From NCBI RefSeq assembly GCF_028640845.1, contig NC_080540.1:215185300-215249299 (forward strand): 64,000 bases of DNA. The letters run 5' to 3'. Below the pieces are notes generated by a model. The model was not told where the DNA came from. It saw only the letters and a program-made list of their open reading frames with translations, and ran no database searches. The position numbers were made by a program, and so were the translations under genes. This DNA is from Ahaetulla prasina (taxonomy: Eukaryota; Chordata; Lepidosauria; Squamata; Colubridae). This document shows, piece after piece, positions 1-11,480 of the stretch (position 1 is the stretch's first letter; the number at the start of each line of letters is the position of its first letter).

Positions 1-340
1 TGCCCAAAATTTCTGTTGCTAAGTGTGACAGTTATTAAGTGAGTTTTGCCCAATTTTACAGCCTTTTTTGTCGCACTTAGGCAAATCACTTCATTTGTTA
101 AGCGAATCATGCAGTCATTACTTCATTAACTTTGCTTGTCAGATGCTGGCTGGGAAGATTAGAAATGGTGATCACATGACCTTGGGACAGTGCAATTGTT
201 ACAAATACATGCCAATTGCCAAGCACCCGAATTTTGATCACGTGACCATGGGGTTGCTTCAACTGGTCCTACTCCTAAGTTACTTTTTTCAGGGCCTGTG
301 TAACTTCAAACAAATGTTTGTAAATCAAGGACTACCTGTA
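1..340 (+). repeat. TA-target MITE (family A), cut by window edge
   Basis: Non-autonomous DNA transposon copy, the commonest repeat in the window. It ends with GGACTACCTGTA at 329-340, the terminal motif shared by copies at 7.3, 19.5 and 41.2 kb. Full copies begin with ACAGGTAGTCCT-like sequence, end with its inverse and are flanked by TA, which suggests the Tc1/mariner (Tigger/Kanga-like) group. The 5' terminus lies outside the window. A 120-codon open frame across it is incidental. Confidence 0.8.
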
Positions 341-988
341 ATCATAAATAGAACAAGAACCATCAAAGAGAACAGCAAAGAGTTTGTCACCTTTCAAGAA
401 CTATTGGAGCAGCAGATGGGGTTGAAATAGATAAAGCTGTCTCTTTTCACCTTTCTTTTCATGCTTCAATGTGATAAACCACTGAGCACGGGAGTCCGTT
501 TCCTCAAGCATTTTGCCATGTTCCTTTTTAAACTCTCCAACTTGCTCTTTCAGAAATTAAGATTAGTAGTAACTAATCTTAGTAAGTAAGTAAGTAAGTA
601 AGTAAGTAATGTTGAATGTTTTAACTATTCTACTAACTGAAGATGGAATGGAGTAAAAATGTGTCTCTCGTGAAATTTCAAAGTGCTTACATTTGCATCA
701 GTGGGAATGTGGGGGAAATTAAACATAGGAGTCATTTTCTTACCAACTTAGCAATAAATGGTATTATTGCTTAACAATATAAACGCCTATAAAACTGTAT
801 ATTTTGATATATGCAAAGCAACTTTATTGATAAATAAAACTGCGACCTGTTTAGAACTTTACAATCATGAGTTAAGTAATAGCACTTTAACCACTTTGGC
901 CTTCACATAAAGCAAATTCTAATGAATTGTCAGGAGTAATTTTTAGCACTGACCTGTAGCTGTTATTTTTTTCTCTTTGAATTTTTAG
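341..988. other. MOB3B upstream intron, no gene
   Basis: AT-rich sequence with no coding signal. It contains a short (AAGT)n microsatellite and ends in a pyrimidine-rich tract followed by AG at 987-988, which could be the acceptor of the exon carrying the MOB3B start codon. Confidence 0.5.
580..609. repeat. (AAGT)n microsatellite
   Basis: About seven tandem AAGT units, the last one imperfect. Confidence 0.9.
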
Positions 989-1141
989 GAATATGACATT
1001 ATCTAAGAAAACGTCAAACCAGGACACCTAGCGGACTAAGGATTTCTGTTGGAGAAATCTTTTTTTCCCTCTGGAAATACCTATATAAGAATATCATTAT
1101 TCTAGTGCCTCGCTGTTGTTGGAATTTGGCAGTTGGAAGAC

Positions 1142-1559
1142 ATGTCCATTGCACTCAAGCAAGTTTTTAATAAGGACAAGACGTTCCGTCCCAAACGGAA
1201 ATTTGAACCTGGGACCCAGAGGTTTGAGCTTCACAAACGAGCACAAGCCTCACTCAATTCTGGAGTGGACCTGAAGGCAGCTGTGCAGTTGCCCACTGGA
1301 GAAGATCTAAACGATTGGGTTGCTGTTCACGTAGTTGACTTTTTCAATAGGATCAACCTGATTTATGGAACTATCTGTGAGTTTTGCACAGAGAGAACCT
1401 GCCCTATGATGTCAGGTGGGCCTAAGTATGAATACAGGTGGCAGGATGATCTGAAGTACAAAAAACCTACAGCATTACCAGCACCCCAGTATATGAATCT
1501 TTTGATGGACTGGATTGAGGTGCAGATCAACAACGAGGACATATTTCCAACTTGTGTAG
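1142..1559 (+). CDS. MOB3B: MOB kinase activator 3B, coding exon 1 of 3
   Basis: Encodes residues 1-139 and the first base of codon 140 of a Mob1/phocein-family protein. MOB proteins are small zinc-binding adaptors of Hippo/NDR-type kinases; MOB3 members are reported to associate with MST1 and not to activate LATS/NDR. The N-terminus [20 protein letters not shown] is that of vertebrate MOB3B and unlike MOB3A. Cys82 and Cys87 in FCTERTC are the first half of the zinc site, followed by the family segment [14 protein letters not shown] chose the ATG at 1142 because the family protein starts there; upstream in-frame codons are untranslated. A possible exon start is the AG at 987-988, giving about 150 nt of 5' UTR. 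The exon ends GTAG/GTAAGT, a consensus donor in phase 1. The promoter and any non-coding first exon lie outside the window. Confidence 0.97.
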
Positions 1560-1706
1560 GTAAGTTTATCCATGTCTAAGAATTGTACCCTTTCAATAGT
1601 TTTCTCCTGGAATCTGTTGATGGTATTTTAAAAATGGAAACATTAACAATAGAAATTCCTGTACTTTTTATTAAGATTCAATTTTTGTCCATTGTATAGC
1701 ATATAT

Positions 1707-2040
1707 CAGTGATGGCAAACCTTTAAGATACCGAGTGCCCCGACTGCGGGCGTGCATGCCCAAACTGAAAGGTGCGTGTGTGCGCAGACGTGTGCATGTA
1801 TGCATGCATGGACATGCGCATGGACATGTGTGGATGTGTGCATGGACATGCGTAGCAGAGACCTGAAGACCAGTTGGCCAGCAGGAGGTGGGACATCCCA
1901 ACACTGGCAGCATGGCAAGAGGTAAGATCTTTTTCTTTCATGAGCTTCTGTTTGGTTGTTTGCAGGGAAACAAGCTCATGAAAGAAACACCATAGAGATC
2001 TGACCTCTGGCATGCATGCCATAGGTTTACCAGCACAGGC
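1707..2040. mobile_element. hAT-like MITE, CAGTGATGGCAAAC termini
   Basis: Starts CAGTGATGGCAAACC and ends in a degenerate inverse (GGTTTACCAGCACAG). Flanks GCATATAT and GCATATGA match at 7 of 8 positions, as expected for a decayed hAT duplication. The interior has purine/pyrimidine-alternating GCATG-rich stretches at 1780-1860 and a short hairpin (CTTTCATGAGCTT at 1937 and its inverse near 1972). Open frames on the - strand here are incidental. Related to the element at 3554. Confidence 0.6.
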
Positions 2041-2729
2041 GCATATGAACAAATGAATTGCAAAGAGACATTGGTTTGTATTTGTTGCAGAGAAAGAGTT
2101 CCAGAGTAGTAAAAAAAAAGGGAAGTAATTAAGTCACCAGTTCTGACATCAGGACTTGGTCCTTACATTCTGTCATGTAAAATGGGTATTAAATGTATAT
2201 AGTTGAATTTCAGCTGATTTCTGTTATATATTGTTCTTTGTTTCTTCAATTCAGTGACAGAGCAACCGTGGGTAGCTCAAATATAAAAACAGAATACAAA
2301 TACAATAATGTAAATAAAGTATACAAGAAGGAAAATAACAAATCAGCAATCCAGAACACATCACTACATATAGAACATATCTATTAAACACCTCTAAAAC
2401 CTACCCTATACTATCAGGTTGGGAGGAGCTGTGCAAATTTTGCGTGAAACTCATTCCAGAAGGCAGGCACCGTGACAGAAACATATTGTTGATTTAACAT
2501 ATGTTGCTTTATAATGAGACCTAAGAACAATATGGTTTTTCTACATTCTGCTATTTTGTTTAGGACCAAGTCCAATGGCAGCACAGCTGCCATTTTAAAA
2601 AGATCCAGATGGTAGGATTGTACATTTTAGAATGTTATTTATATATTATCTGTGGTGCCAGGAATTTTGTTATTACGTTCTGGCAGTAACTTTGTGGTGG
2701 TTGGTTTGCCGGCTTCCCTTTCCAGCAGT
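2041..2729. other. intron, no recognisable element
   Basis: AT-rich intronic sequence. A segment around 2410-2700 resembles decayed LINE 3' sequence but cannot be assigned. Confidence 0.4.
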
Positions 2730-3088
2730 ACAGGTAATCCTCAACTTATAATAGTTTGTTTAGTGACCGTTCAAAGTTACAACCTTTGCAGCATCCTCCT
2801 GATCATGTGATCAAAATTCAGATGCTTGGCAAATGATTCATATTTATGACCACTGCTGTGTCCCAAAGTCATGTGATCCCCTTTTGCAACCTTCTGACAA
2901 GCAAAGTCAATGGAGAAACCAGATTCACTTAGCAGCCGGGTTATTAACTTATCAACTGCAACATTTCACTTAACAATTGCAGCAAGAAAGGTCGTAAAAC
3001 GGGGGAAAATTCATTTAAAAAATGTCTCACCTACCAACAGAAATTTTGAGCTCATCTCAATTGTAGACGTAAATTGAGGACTGCCTGT
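2730..3088 (-). repeat. TA-target MITE family A, reverse
   Basis: Begins ACAGGTAATCCTCAACTTA after TA and ends GAGGACTGCCTGT. The interior matches the other family A copies in reverse, including the AGTGACCGTTCAAAGTTACAAC segment. Confidence 0.85.
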
Positions 3089-3553
3089 TGATTTATAGCA
3101 TGCATCCTCTCTTGCTCTCCGTTTGAGAATAAAAATTAAGGAAAGAAAAACAAATCAATAGACGTATCTCTGCCAGTTACTCCTTCCTGGAATTTATACT
3201 TTTTAATCTGAGTTATTTTAACAGTTGTGGAGGATATGTCCCACATTTATTTTGTATAGTTCAAAGCAATACTCGCCTCCTTTTTTCCTCATAATACCTA
3301 TCATGTGTGGTGGGTTGGACTGCAAAAGAATGACTGTCCCAAAGTCACTCAACCATGTTCTGGGCTCAAGGAAGGGGTAGATCTCTTGCTTTCCACCATA
3401 CCAAACTTGCCCTAAATTTGTGTTTATTGTAGTTTTTTTTATACACAATGCAAAAGGGCCATTGTGAAGAAGCATCCTATATTTTTAAAGAGTTATTCAA
3501 TTATTACCAATAAGGCATAGGATGGCTCATATGATGTCACGCATAGCCTACGG
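3089..3553. other. intron, nothing recognised
   Basis: No gene-like frame or identifiable repeat boundary. An 85-codon frame on the - strand has no recognisable content. Confidence 0.4.
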
Positions 3554-3996
3554 CAGTGTTGGCAAACTTTTCGGCACCGATACATGCTGGTCTTTGTGCG
3601 CATGCGCACCGGCCACCTGGTGTTCCGGTTTCTGGCACACATGCACGCACAAAAAACAATTGGCCAGTGCGCATGCACGTGCCAGGAAGATGATCTTCTG
3701 GTTTCTGGCGCACCCATATGCACTGGCCAGCTGGTCTTCACACGTGCATGCACACCAGAAACTGGAAGACCAGGTGGCCAGTGCTCATGTGCGCACTGAA
3801 AACTGGAAGAGCAGCCGCTTGGCACACACATGCACACCAAGTGGCTGCTTTTCTGGTTTCCGGCACTCCTGCTCACATGAAGACCAGCTGGTCGGCACGC
3901 CGGAACCTGGAAGAGCAACGGGCGACGGCTCGCATGCCCGGAGAAATGACTCTGCATGCCACTTCTGGCACATATTCCACAGGTTTGCCATCACGG
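3554..3996. mobile_element. hAT-like MITE with GCATGCAC-rich interior
   Basis: Starts CAGTGTTGGCAAAC and ends GTTTGCCATCACGG, its imperfect inverse. Flanks GCCTACGG and CCCCACGG agree at 6 of 8 positions. The interior contains repeated variants of a CTGGT(C/T)TTC...GGCCAG...GCGCATGC unit, a degenerate minisatellite. This low-complexity GC-rich interior keeps several frames open on both strands by chance; none is taken as a gene. Confidence 0.6.
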
Positions 3997-4239
3997 CCCC
4001 ACGGCCATGGCAAAACCTTTCTACTGATATTCTGATAGTCCACCTATTATTAGTTGGAATTCAATGATGTCTCATTCTTAATAATGTCCCACCTGTGTTG
4101 GATTGGGGAAAATCTCCCCAACCACTCAGAATATTCAAAAAGAGAGTATTTGGAGAGTACACCTCCAAAGATCTGGGCTGTCCAAAAGTATATAAGTTTT
4201 AGAGAAAGAGGAGAGATATGGACAAAACTTCTTGCTGCT

Positions 4240-4425
4240 CCCTGAGCTTGAGTATATCAGATATTTCATTACCCAAACTGGATAACATCATCAGTGCTAG
4301 TTTTGAGTAGGATTTGCTCTCATTTTGCTCCCTACCAGCACTGAGGATGTTACCTAGTTTGGGTAATGAAACATCTGCAAGAAAACAATGAAGCTCAAAG
4401 AGCACCAAGGACCCCCTCATTCCAA
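4240..4425. repeat. imperfect palindromic repeat
   Basis: The left arm (GATATTTCATTACCCAAACT near 4258) pairs with the right arm (AGTTTGGGTAATGAAACATC near 4356). The arms, about 55-60 nt, meet around the CAGTGCTAG and CCAGCACTG motifs. This is a dispersed foldback repeat or LINE/Penelope-associated fragment; the family is not certain. Confidence 0.6.
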
Positions 4426-4487
4426 GCTTGAGTTACAAATATACTCCTGTATCAGAATAAAACTCTGATTAGATTAAGCCTAGCTCA

Positions 4488-4888
4488 TGGCTAGGTGGCT
4501 CAGGGACTAAGACAGCTGAGCTTGTTGATCGAAAGGTCAGCAGTTCGACGGTTTGAATCCCTTGTGCTGCCGTGTAACAGGGTGAGCTCCCGCTACTAAT
4601 CCCATCTTATTATTATTCACATTTCTTCTGCCAACATTTCTTCTGCCAACCTAGCAGTTTCGAAAGCACCTAAAAACTGCAAATAGAAAAAATAGGGACC
4701 ACCTTTGGTGGGAAGGTAAGAGCGTTCCGTGTGCCTTTGGCGTTGAGTCATGCCAGCCACATGACCACGGAGACGTCTTCGGACAGCGCTGGCTCTTCGG
4801 CTTTGAAACGGAGATGAGCACCGTCCGCTAGAGTCAGCAACAACTAGCACGTATGTGCGAGGGGAACCTTTACCTTTACCTTTACCTC
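4488..4888 (+). mobile_element. Sauria-type tRNA/Bov-B SINE
   Basis: The head resembles a tRNA with a degraded A box (GGTGGCTCAGGGACTAAG) and B box (CGGTTTGAATCCC). The body includes CATGACCACGGAGACGTCTT. The Bov-B-like 3' end, CTAGAGTCAGCAACAACTAG, is followed by (CCTTTA)n. In squamates this SINE family uses the Bov-B LINE for mobilisation. Sister copy at 26465. Confidence 0.85.
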
Positions 4889-5979
4889 ACTGGCATGTGG
4901 CAAAAAAGCATGGTGGCAATGTCAATCATTTCTTCTGTTTTTGTGATGATGGCAGTGATGGTTTTAGGAAAATACATTTGCTTCTGTGAAGACAAAGAGC
5001 AGTTCCTTGGACAGCCCACACATTATCTATCACACTGTACCTCACAGATGGTTTATATTGCTGGATTTAGGCCTCTATTAGAAGTGAGCCTTAGTTTACA
5101 CTGCTGTATAAACTGCTTTATACTGCTTAAATGGCATTTCTAATGGTTATTTGCAGAATTTGTATGTTTTCTGGGTTAATCCTTGTAAATCGTCCTTTCA
5201 TTTTATATGCATCCATATAGAGTATTTAGAAAAGGATTTCAAGAAATGCAATTAAGGAGGCCGTTTGTTTAAGAGCTAGTTCTTAAAGAGGAAGCACGTA
5301 GTTTCTGGAAGAACATAAATGCTTTGAGATAAGCAATTTCCCTTTCACATTTTCTCTTGTTTTCCCCTCTCAAGCAACACTGAGATTGATTGTAATACAT
5401 TACTAGTAGGAACAAGAGGAATGAATGTTGTACTGGTAATTTATACTAAAACCACATTTTGGGGGAGCTGTTTTTCCAAAAGAAAACTCAAAACCTCTGT
5501 GTGTGCTAGGTTAGAAGATTTCTGTTTTGAATTCTTTGAATTCAAAGATTTGAATTTTGAGTTCTTTGGATTATATTGGAAATATTTGTGAAAAAGTGTG
5601 TGATAATCAGTAGCTGAATTGCAGCGGCAGATGTTAAATCCTCAGCCCAGTTCTTGATATTTCGAGAAAGTTTTTGAATGCCGCTATTCAGTCAAAACGT
5701 TTTCAGAATTCAAATTTGCTATAGAAATTTTTTCCAACATAGACAAGTTTGGCAATTTCAAAGTTATAGGGTAGTCGCAGGGAACTCATGGTCTTCTTTC
5801 CTACTCTAAATCAATAGCTAAAAGAATGGAGAGAAAAAAGTAGTGGGAGAAACTGCAGACAGATAAAAATGACAAGCAACTTTTGTTTCCTGTACACCCA
5901 TGAATGACAATGCTACACAGATGACTTCCTGTTGGGATCAAACAGGAAGGATCCAGAAACAGTTTTGAATGATGTAGAG
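4889..5979. other. intron, no gene or clear repeat
   Basis: AT-rich unique-looking sequence. A GAATTC/TTTGAATTC inverted motif sits at 5528-5550. Nothing else is recognisable. Confidence 0.4.
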
Positions 5980-6266
5980 CAGGGATGTCAAACTCAATTT
6001 CATTGAGGGCTGCATCAGGGGTGTGATTGACCTCAGTGGGCTGGGGTGTGTGGCCAGGGTGAGCATGGCCAGCTCGACGTCGTTTTTAGCCATGACGACC
6101 TCCTGCAGCCCTCTGCCAGCAAAAACGGAGCTTGGGAGGGCCACATGTGCCCCCGAAAACTTTGTTTTTGCTGGCAGAGGCACCATGGGCCAGTTTTTTG
6201 CTGTTTCCAGGATGGTCTCGTGGACCAGATCTAAGCACCCTGTGGGCCTTGAGTTTGACACCCCTT
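5980..6266. mobile_element. hAT MITE family B (CAGGGGTGTCAAACTC)
   Basis: Begins CAGGGATGTCAAACTC and ends GAGTTTGACACCCCTTG, an inverted pair. Flanks TGTAGAG and TGTAGAT are a decayed duplication. The interior is GC-rich and keeps frames open on both strands by chance (the MTNGITRST... and MIDLSGLG... frames), which should not be annotated as genes. Confidence 0.8.
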
Positions 6267-7278
6267 GTGTAGATCTGGTTATCCCATTGGTCAACTCTGT
6301 TGGCCTGCTAGACCCTTCTCATGTGAGTCCCAATATTTAATCTAAGCAAAAACTAATCAAAACAATAACGTATCGTTACAGTACATCAGATTACATATAT
6401 TAGATTTGAAAATAATGTGGCTATTATAATATAACAATGAAAAAGTCACTGAAGCCAAGAAGAAAATTGTCCAATGGAGTATTGTAGGCAGGAGCATGCC
6501 AACAATATTACAAACATGAAGATGCATTTAATGTAGTGGAAAAAAAATATCCAGAAAAAAATATTTTACAGAATGCTAATAGGAGAAAATAGTGATGAAG
6601 CTATCATCTGAGAGAAGCCAATTGAGGAAACGCCTTGTTTTTGCGCTTCCAACAAAATATTTTATCTGCCTAGCAAAGCGTCTAGTTTCTTTGAATGTAT
6701 TGTTCATGCATCATTAATTGTGTACATCATTTTAAGCAGCCTCTTGTTCTGGTGAGAGATGTTTAAGTTAATCTCAAGCTTTTCAGAGTCGGCCACGATA
6801 AAGAAAGCTAGAATTATACGGAGGAAGGTATGTTAATAAAAGGATTAGAGCTAAAGTATAGCATTAGAAATCCTAGTTCTGATTTTTTGGTAAATTCATT
6901 AAGGCAGAGTCTCTCTGAATACTTCAAATCTCCTCCATGCTTTCTGCAGTTTGGATCAAATTGCCATTTATGAAATAAGCAACTATTATTTATGTCTCTT
7001 TATATACAATCCAAGACCAAGGCAGCTTTTTATCTCTAAAAGGATGAGATTTGGAGGGTGTTTTTCTTTTATTTAAGTTTTGCCCCTCTGGATGCTGCAT
7101 CAAAGAATCTCAGTTACAGGAATCAGTGTGTGCCTCTTCACATTGTATTAGTTTAATTTGCTTTACATACTTCTTTTTGCTTACTTATTTAGGATCGGAG
7201 ACCAACTTTTGAAAAAAACGTCCTTGCAAATATTAAAATGATAAAATAGTAATACCATAGTGAAAAATAAAGAGAAGT
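6267..7278. other. intron, nothing recognised
   Basis: About 1 kb of AT-rich sequence without an identifiable element or coding exon. Confidence 0.4.
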
Positions 7279-7668
7279 ACAGGTAACCCTCAAATTACAT
7301 TTACAGTTGAGCCCAAAATTGTTAAATGAGACAGTTGTTAATTGAGTTTTGCCTTTTTTATAACCTCTTTGCCACAATTGTTAAGTGAATCACGGCAGAT
7401 GTTAAGTTAGTAATATGGTTGTAAAATGAATCTGGCTTCCCCATTGGCTTTACCTGTCAGAAGATCACAAAAGGTGATCACATGACCCCGGATATTGCAA
7501 AAGTCATAAATATGAGCAGAGTTGCCAAGCGTCTGAATTTTGATCATGTGATCATGGGGTTGTTGCAATGATTTTAAGTGTGAAAAATGGTCATAAGTCA
7601 CTATTTGCAGTGCTGTTGCAAATTTGAACGGTCATTAAATTAATGGTTGTAAGGTGAGGACTACTGTA
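7279..7668 (+). repeat. TA-target MITE family A, full length
   Basis: Flanked by TA on both sides; starts ACAGGTAACCCTCAAATTAC and ends TGAGGACTACTGTA. The interior carries the family segments GATCACATGACC and TTTTGATCATGTGATCATG. Confidence 0.87.
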
Positions 7669-7893
7669 ACTGAGTTTGAAAATAACCATTTTAATATGCT
7701 AAATAGCAGCCAGCCAATTCAGGCTGTGTTCTTTTTTTAGCCCATTGCAATGAAGCAGAACCTATTTACTTTAATAGACATTTTTACGGAAATATCACTA
7801 GTGAATATTGTATAATCTTGGACAGAATTACTTTAAATTACACAAGAGTTCAAACTAGTGTGTGTGGTGGTGGGGATCCTCAATCTAGTAAAC

Positions 7894-8399
7894 CAGCGGT
7901 TCTCAACCTGTGGGTCGGGACCCCATTGGGGGTCGAATGACAATTTGCCAGGGGTCGCCTAAGACCATCGGAAATATGGGAAGTATACTTGCGAGTCGAA
8001 GAATCGCGCTCCAATGGTTGACTCCACAAGCCAGCTGCAGGCTCTTCAAATCGCTAGCCGAATTTGGCTTCAGGCGCAATGAATTAAAAAAGAGAGAAAT
8101 CTTTGCTCTGATGTCTCCCTCTCAAGCCAGCTGCAATCATTCCCAATCGCTAGCCTAATCTGGCTTCAGGCGCGATAAACTTAATAGGGGAGGAGTCTCC
8201 GCTTTAATGCCCCTGTCCTCAAGGCAATCGCAAGCAGTTCAGATCACTAGCCAATACGGCTTCAGGCGCGATAAATTCAAAACGAAAATAATTTTATGGT
8301 TGGGATCGCCACATTGTGGGGAATTGTATTAAAGGGGTCGCCACATCGTGGGAAATTGTATTAAAGGGGTCGCAGCACTATAAAGGTTGAGAACCACTG
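7894..8399 (+). mobile_element. SPIN-type hAT MITE with perfect 8-bp duplication
   Basis: A 506-bp non-autonomous hAT. It starts CAGCGGTTCTCAACCTGTGG and ends GGTTGAGAACCACTG, the SPIN (Space Invaders) termini, and contains the family segment GGGGTCGCCTAAGACCATCGG. It is flanked by TAGTAAAC at 7886-7893 and 8400-8407, a perfect hAT target duplication. The core has three tandem units of about 96 bp, marked by GGCTTCAGGCGC at 8066, 8162 and 8258. A short repeat of AATTGTATTAAAGGGGTCGC sits near the 3' end. No transposase frame is present. Confidence 0.9.
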
Positions 8400-8407
8400 T
8401 AGTAAAC

Positions 8408-9264
8408 AGAACAGCCCAGCTAAATTCATTATTGAGTTGCATTGCAGTTTTGTGTTTTACTAAACCTTTTCAACTTGAATTCATGCATGTAATTGAAAAA
8501 ATAAATGAATATATGCAGTCTCCAGATGATAAAATATGTGATCTGATTCCTTATGTTCTGCATTTTAAAATGTTCTACAATCTCAGCCAGAGAGTTTAAA
8601 TTTCTAAAAATGTTGCATCCCAAGAGCTAGTCTGCAAATCCTTTCAGAATTAGTGCTATAGGAAGGATTATTGCCACTGCCAGTGCATTAATATGTATGC
8701 ATTTTTTCTTTTATGGTAAGAGAAATGCGTGACATTTTACAGATGGAAACAGTAAATCTGATCCATGTTGGGAAGAAGAAAATGCAAAGCTGGATTCATA
8801 TGTACAGATGGGATTATAGGAAGGAGAGCTAGTTGGGGCTCCCTTCCTTTGACATCAGTCAATGGAAGGGAACCTATTTTGTATAAGGTTTGTGATAAGG
8901 GTTAATCTCAAGACATCAAAATAAATACTTACTAGGAGGGGAAGAGAATGAATGAATCATAGCAGCATTATATGTTCAAGTGAAAATAATTGGGATATTT
9001 TTAAGAAACGCAGTCCCTACTCTTATTCAACAGCTAGAGAAAGCAGTGAGATATTTTTCTGTCTTATAACTTACAATTAGAGTTAAATAGAGTCACATAT
9101 TAATAAGGAGAATATTTGTAACTCAGCGTTGAAATAAGACAACCTTTATTGTCACTTTTTTTTGTGAAGTCATTGGCACATATTAAAAAATGGAATTTTG
9201 ATGGCTGCTCTCAAAAGAAAAATAAATATATAACCATGCACATACATATACATATGCTGTATAT
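8408..9264. other. intron, nothing recognised
   Basis: No coding signal and no identifiable repeat boundary. Confidence 0.4.
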
Positions 9265-9619
9265 CAGGGGTGTTAAACTCAATTTCATTGAGGGCTGGAT
9301 CAGGGTTATGTCTGACCTCGGGGGTCCAGGGTGGGCGTGGCCAGGATGGGAATGGCCAGCTTGATGTCACTTGTGTCGGGAGTGCCTGTGGTGGCCCGAG
9401 CACTCTGCCAGTGAAAACAAGCTTCTGAGCTCCGTTTTTGGCTGTGACAGCCTCCTGCAACCCTCTGCTCGGGGGATTGCATGCGGCCCTCCCGAGTTCC
9501 ATTTCTGTGGCAGAAGCACTGCGGGCCGATCCTTCGCTGTTTCCAGGGCGATTCCACAGACCAGATCTAAGCACCCCATGGGCTGCATCCAGTCCTCTGC
9601 CTTGAGTTTGACACCCCTG
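9265..9619. mobile_element. hAT MITE family B, perfect 8-bp duplication
   Basis: Starts CAGGGGTGTTAAACTC, ends GAGTTTGACACCCCTG, and is flanked by CTGTATAT at 9257-9264 and 9620-9627. The GC-rich interior produces long chance frames on both strands (160 and 105 codons); these are not genes. Confidence 0.9.
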
Positions 9620-9627
9620 CTGTATAT

Positions 9628-10451
9628 ATATGAAAACACACGTGCCCATCATTGCAAAGTAGTCTCAGTGTTATCACCGGCCATCTGATCAGCATGATCA
9701 ATGGCAGATAGGAACCAGATGACGGATTTCTCAGTGGCAGAAGTGAGGGGGGGGAAATTCACTACTTATTGTTGCTCACACTTCTCTGAAAACCAGTTAA
9801 TTTAAATAATAAGAACATAAAGAATAAATTAACTTATTTTTTCTGAAGTCAGTATGATATAAATCCGTTAGTCCTGAAGATGTGAATAAATTTTAAGAGG
9901 ACACTACATCTCTTGACAGCAAGAAGAAAGTAAAAGTGAATAAAAAACTATCTACAGTAATCCTATCTTTCAGTTGGTTGAGTTCAGCTGTTTTTCTTCT
10001 ACCCTCCTTACCACTGTTTGACTGATCTTCTTTCTTTGATCCAGGATGATCTTCATCATATTGAATTTCTTCCAGTGTGTCATTTTTAGGTCACTAGTCA
10101 GCACTGTTTCCCTTGTGTAGTTTGTGGTTTTGGCAGCGCTAGGTTGCAATATTCTTATGTCCCCGTTATTTCTGTGAATACTTCATGTTTGTGAGAGAGG
10201 CCTATTTCCAAGAATCTCAGAGCATCTTGTTTCCTCCTCTGACCCAGGTTCTGTGTTTCCAAGCAAGCTACCTTGGTATAGGAAATTAATTTCATTTGGC
10301 TTGTACTGTATATCGGCTTTTCCCACTTGCACCTGCCCATGACATAAACATGATCTCATCCTGAAGGAGTTAATGTAACAGTCACATTGGACTCCCGAGG
10401 ACACTGCAAAGGCTTGCTACTTGCTGGAAGGGAAAACATAGTTTTAACACT
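9628..10451. other. intron, nothing recognised
   Basis: No recognisable element. The 10155-10404 frames on the - strand have no identifiable product. Confidence 0.4.
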
Positions 10452-10803
10452 GGAGCAAGTAATTTTTGAACTGCATGTGGTAAGATTTTACCCATAGAAA
10501 AACAGCTGCAGCACATGCGAGCATATGGGCCTTCCCCATTTGTTCCCACTACAATATGAACACCTCTTGGCAACCTCTTTGGGAAGGGAGGAGCGTATTT
10601 TCGTAAGGTTGTCTTTATCTTATCTTTACCTTACAAAGACGCCTCACGAAGATACGCTCCTCTCCTCCCCCAGCAAAGAGGTTACCAGGAGACCTTGATA
10701 GTGTAGTGGGAACAAATGGGAAAACCCCATATGCTTGCATGTTCTACAGCTGCTTTTCTGTGGATAAAATCTAATGTGCTTCAACAACTATTGTGTTTCT
10801 AGT
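10452..10803. repeat. long palindrome / foldback element
   Basis: Two arms of roughly 150 nt pair almost throughout. AACAGCTGCAG (10501) matches CTACAGCTGCT (10746). CCCATTTGTTCCCACTACA (10535) matches TGTAGTGGGAACAAATGGG (10702). AGGAGCGTATTTTCGT (10589) matches ACGAAGATACGCTCCT (10647). The loop around 10618-10632 is only about a dozen nt. It could be a foldback MITE; no clear target duplication was found. Confidence 0.8.
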
Positions 10804-11054
10804 AATGTTAGCTGGCCTTAATAGTCCTGAATAGCCCAACATTTACTGGTTATTGGAAGCTGCTGCAGATATATCACCCTCACTTGAGTCTCTGTGTATT
10901 CCTCTCTGGTGCGATCTTGTTTATTTCCTCAAATGGGAAGGCTGAGCTTGTGTCTCCCCCCTGCACACACACACATACAGCTGTCCCATCCTTGCATCCC
11001 TGCCTTCAAGCCACTTAGAGCTCTGTATACACGTACAGTACATGCATCACTGAG

Positions 11055-11480
11055 TCAAAAGAAGATTTTCATTTATTTAAGATTTATGTGGCTGTCCAAC
11101 TCACAGGTGACTCTGGGTGGCATACAACATTAAAAATCCACAACATAAAAATCATACAACTCCCCTTTTCTTATGGCATCAGCAACGCCATCACACCATC
11201 CACTTGACTGGCTCCCTCTCCATTTGGGGTCCCCACACCTGCTGACGGAACCACATCTTCAGAGCTTTTTGGGAAAGCAACAAGATGGGGACCCAGTTGT
11301 ACATTTGGGGAATTGATTTTCCATGGGGAAGGGGTCACCTCCAAGAAGGCCCATTTTCATGGTCCCACCAAATCTACATCCCTAAGAGATGGGACCTGCA
11401 GCATACCCCGCCTTCCTATCCTGGTGAGCCAGGTAGATATAATGGAGGAAAGGCAGTCTTTCAAATAGATGCATAGCAAC
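11055..11480 (-). mobile_element. L2/CR1-clade LINE 3' fragment, reverse
   Basis: Resembles the better-preserved fragment at 11730-12130: GCAGCATACCCCGCC here matches GCAGCATTCCCTGCC there, and both include the CATCTTCAGAGC/CGTCTTCAGCGC region of the ORF2 C-terminus. Heavily decayed; no open frame. Confidence 0.55.

Noticed and set aside
68..430. 120-codon open frame at the left edge
   Set aside because: It lies across a family A MITE and its flank; the same frame is not kept in other copies.
3493..4067. Overlapping frames of up to 181 codons on both strands
   Set aside because: They fall in the GC-rich, internally repetitive body of a hAT MITE. The Cys/His-rich translation is an artefact of GCATGCAC repeats, not a zinc-finger protein.
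9170..9688. 160-codon - strand frame and overlapping 105-codon + frame
   Set aside because: Both are contained in a family B hAT MITE with a perfect 8-bp duplication.
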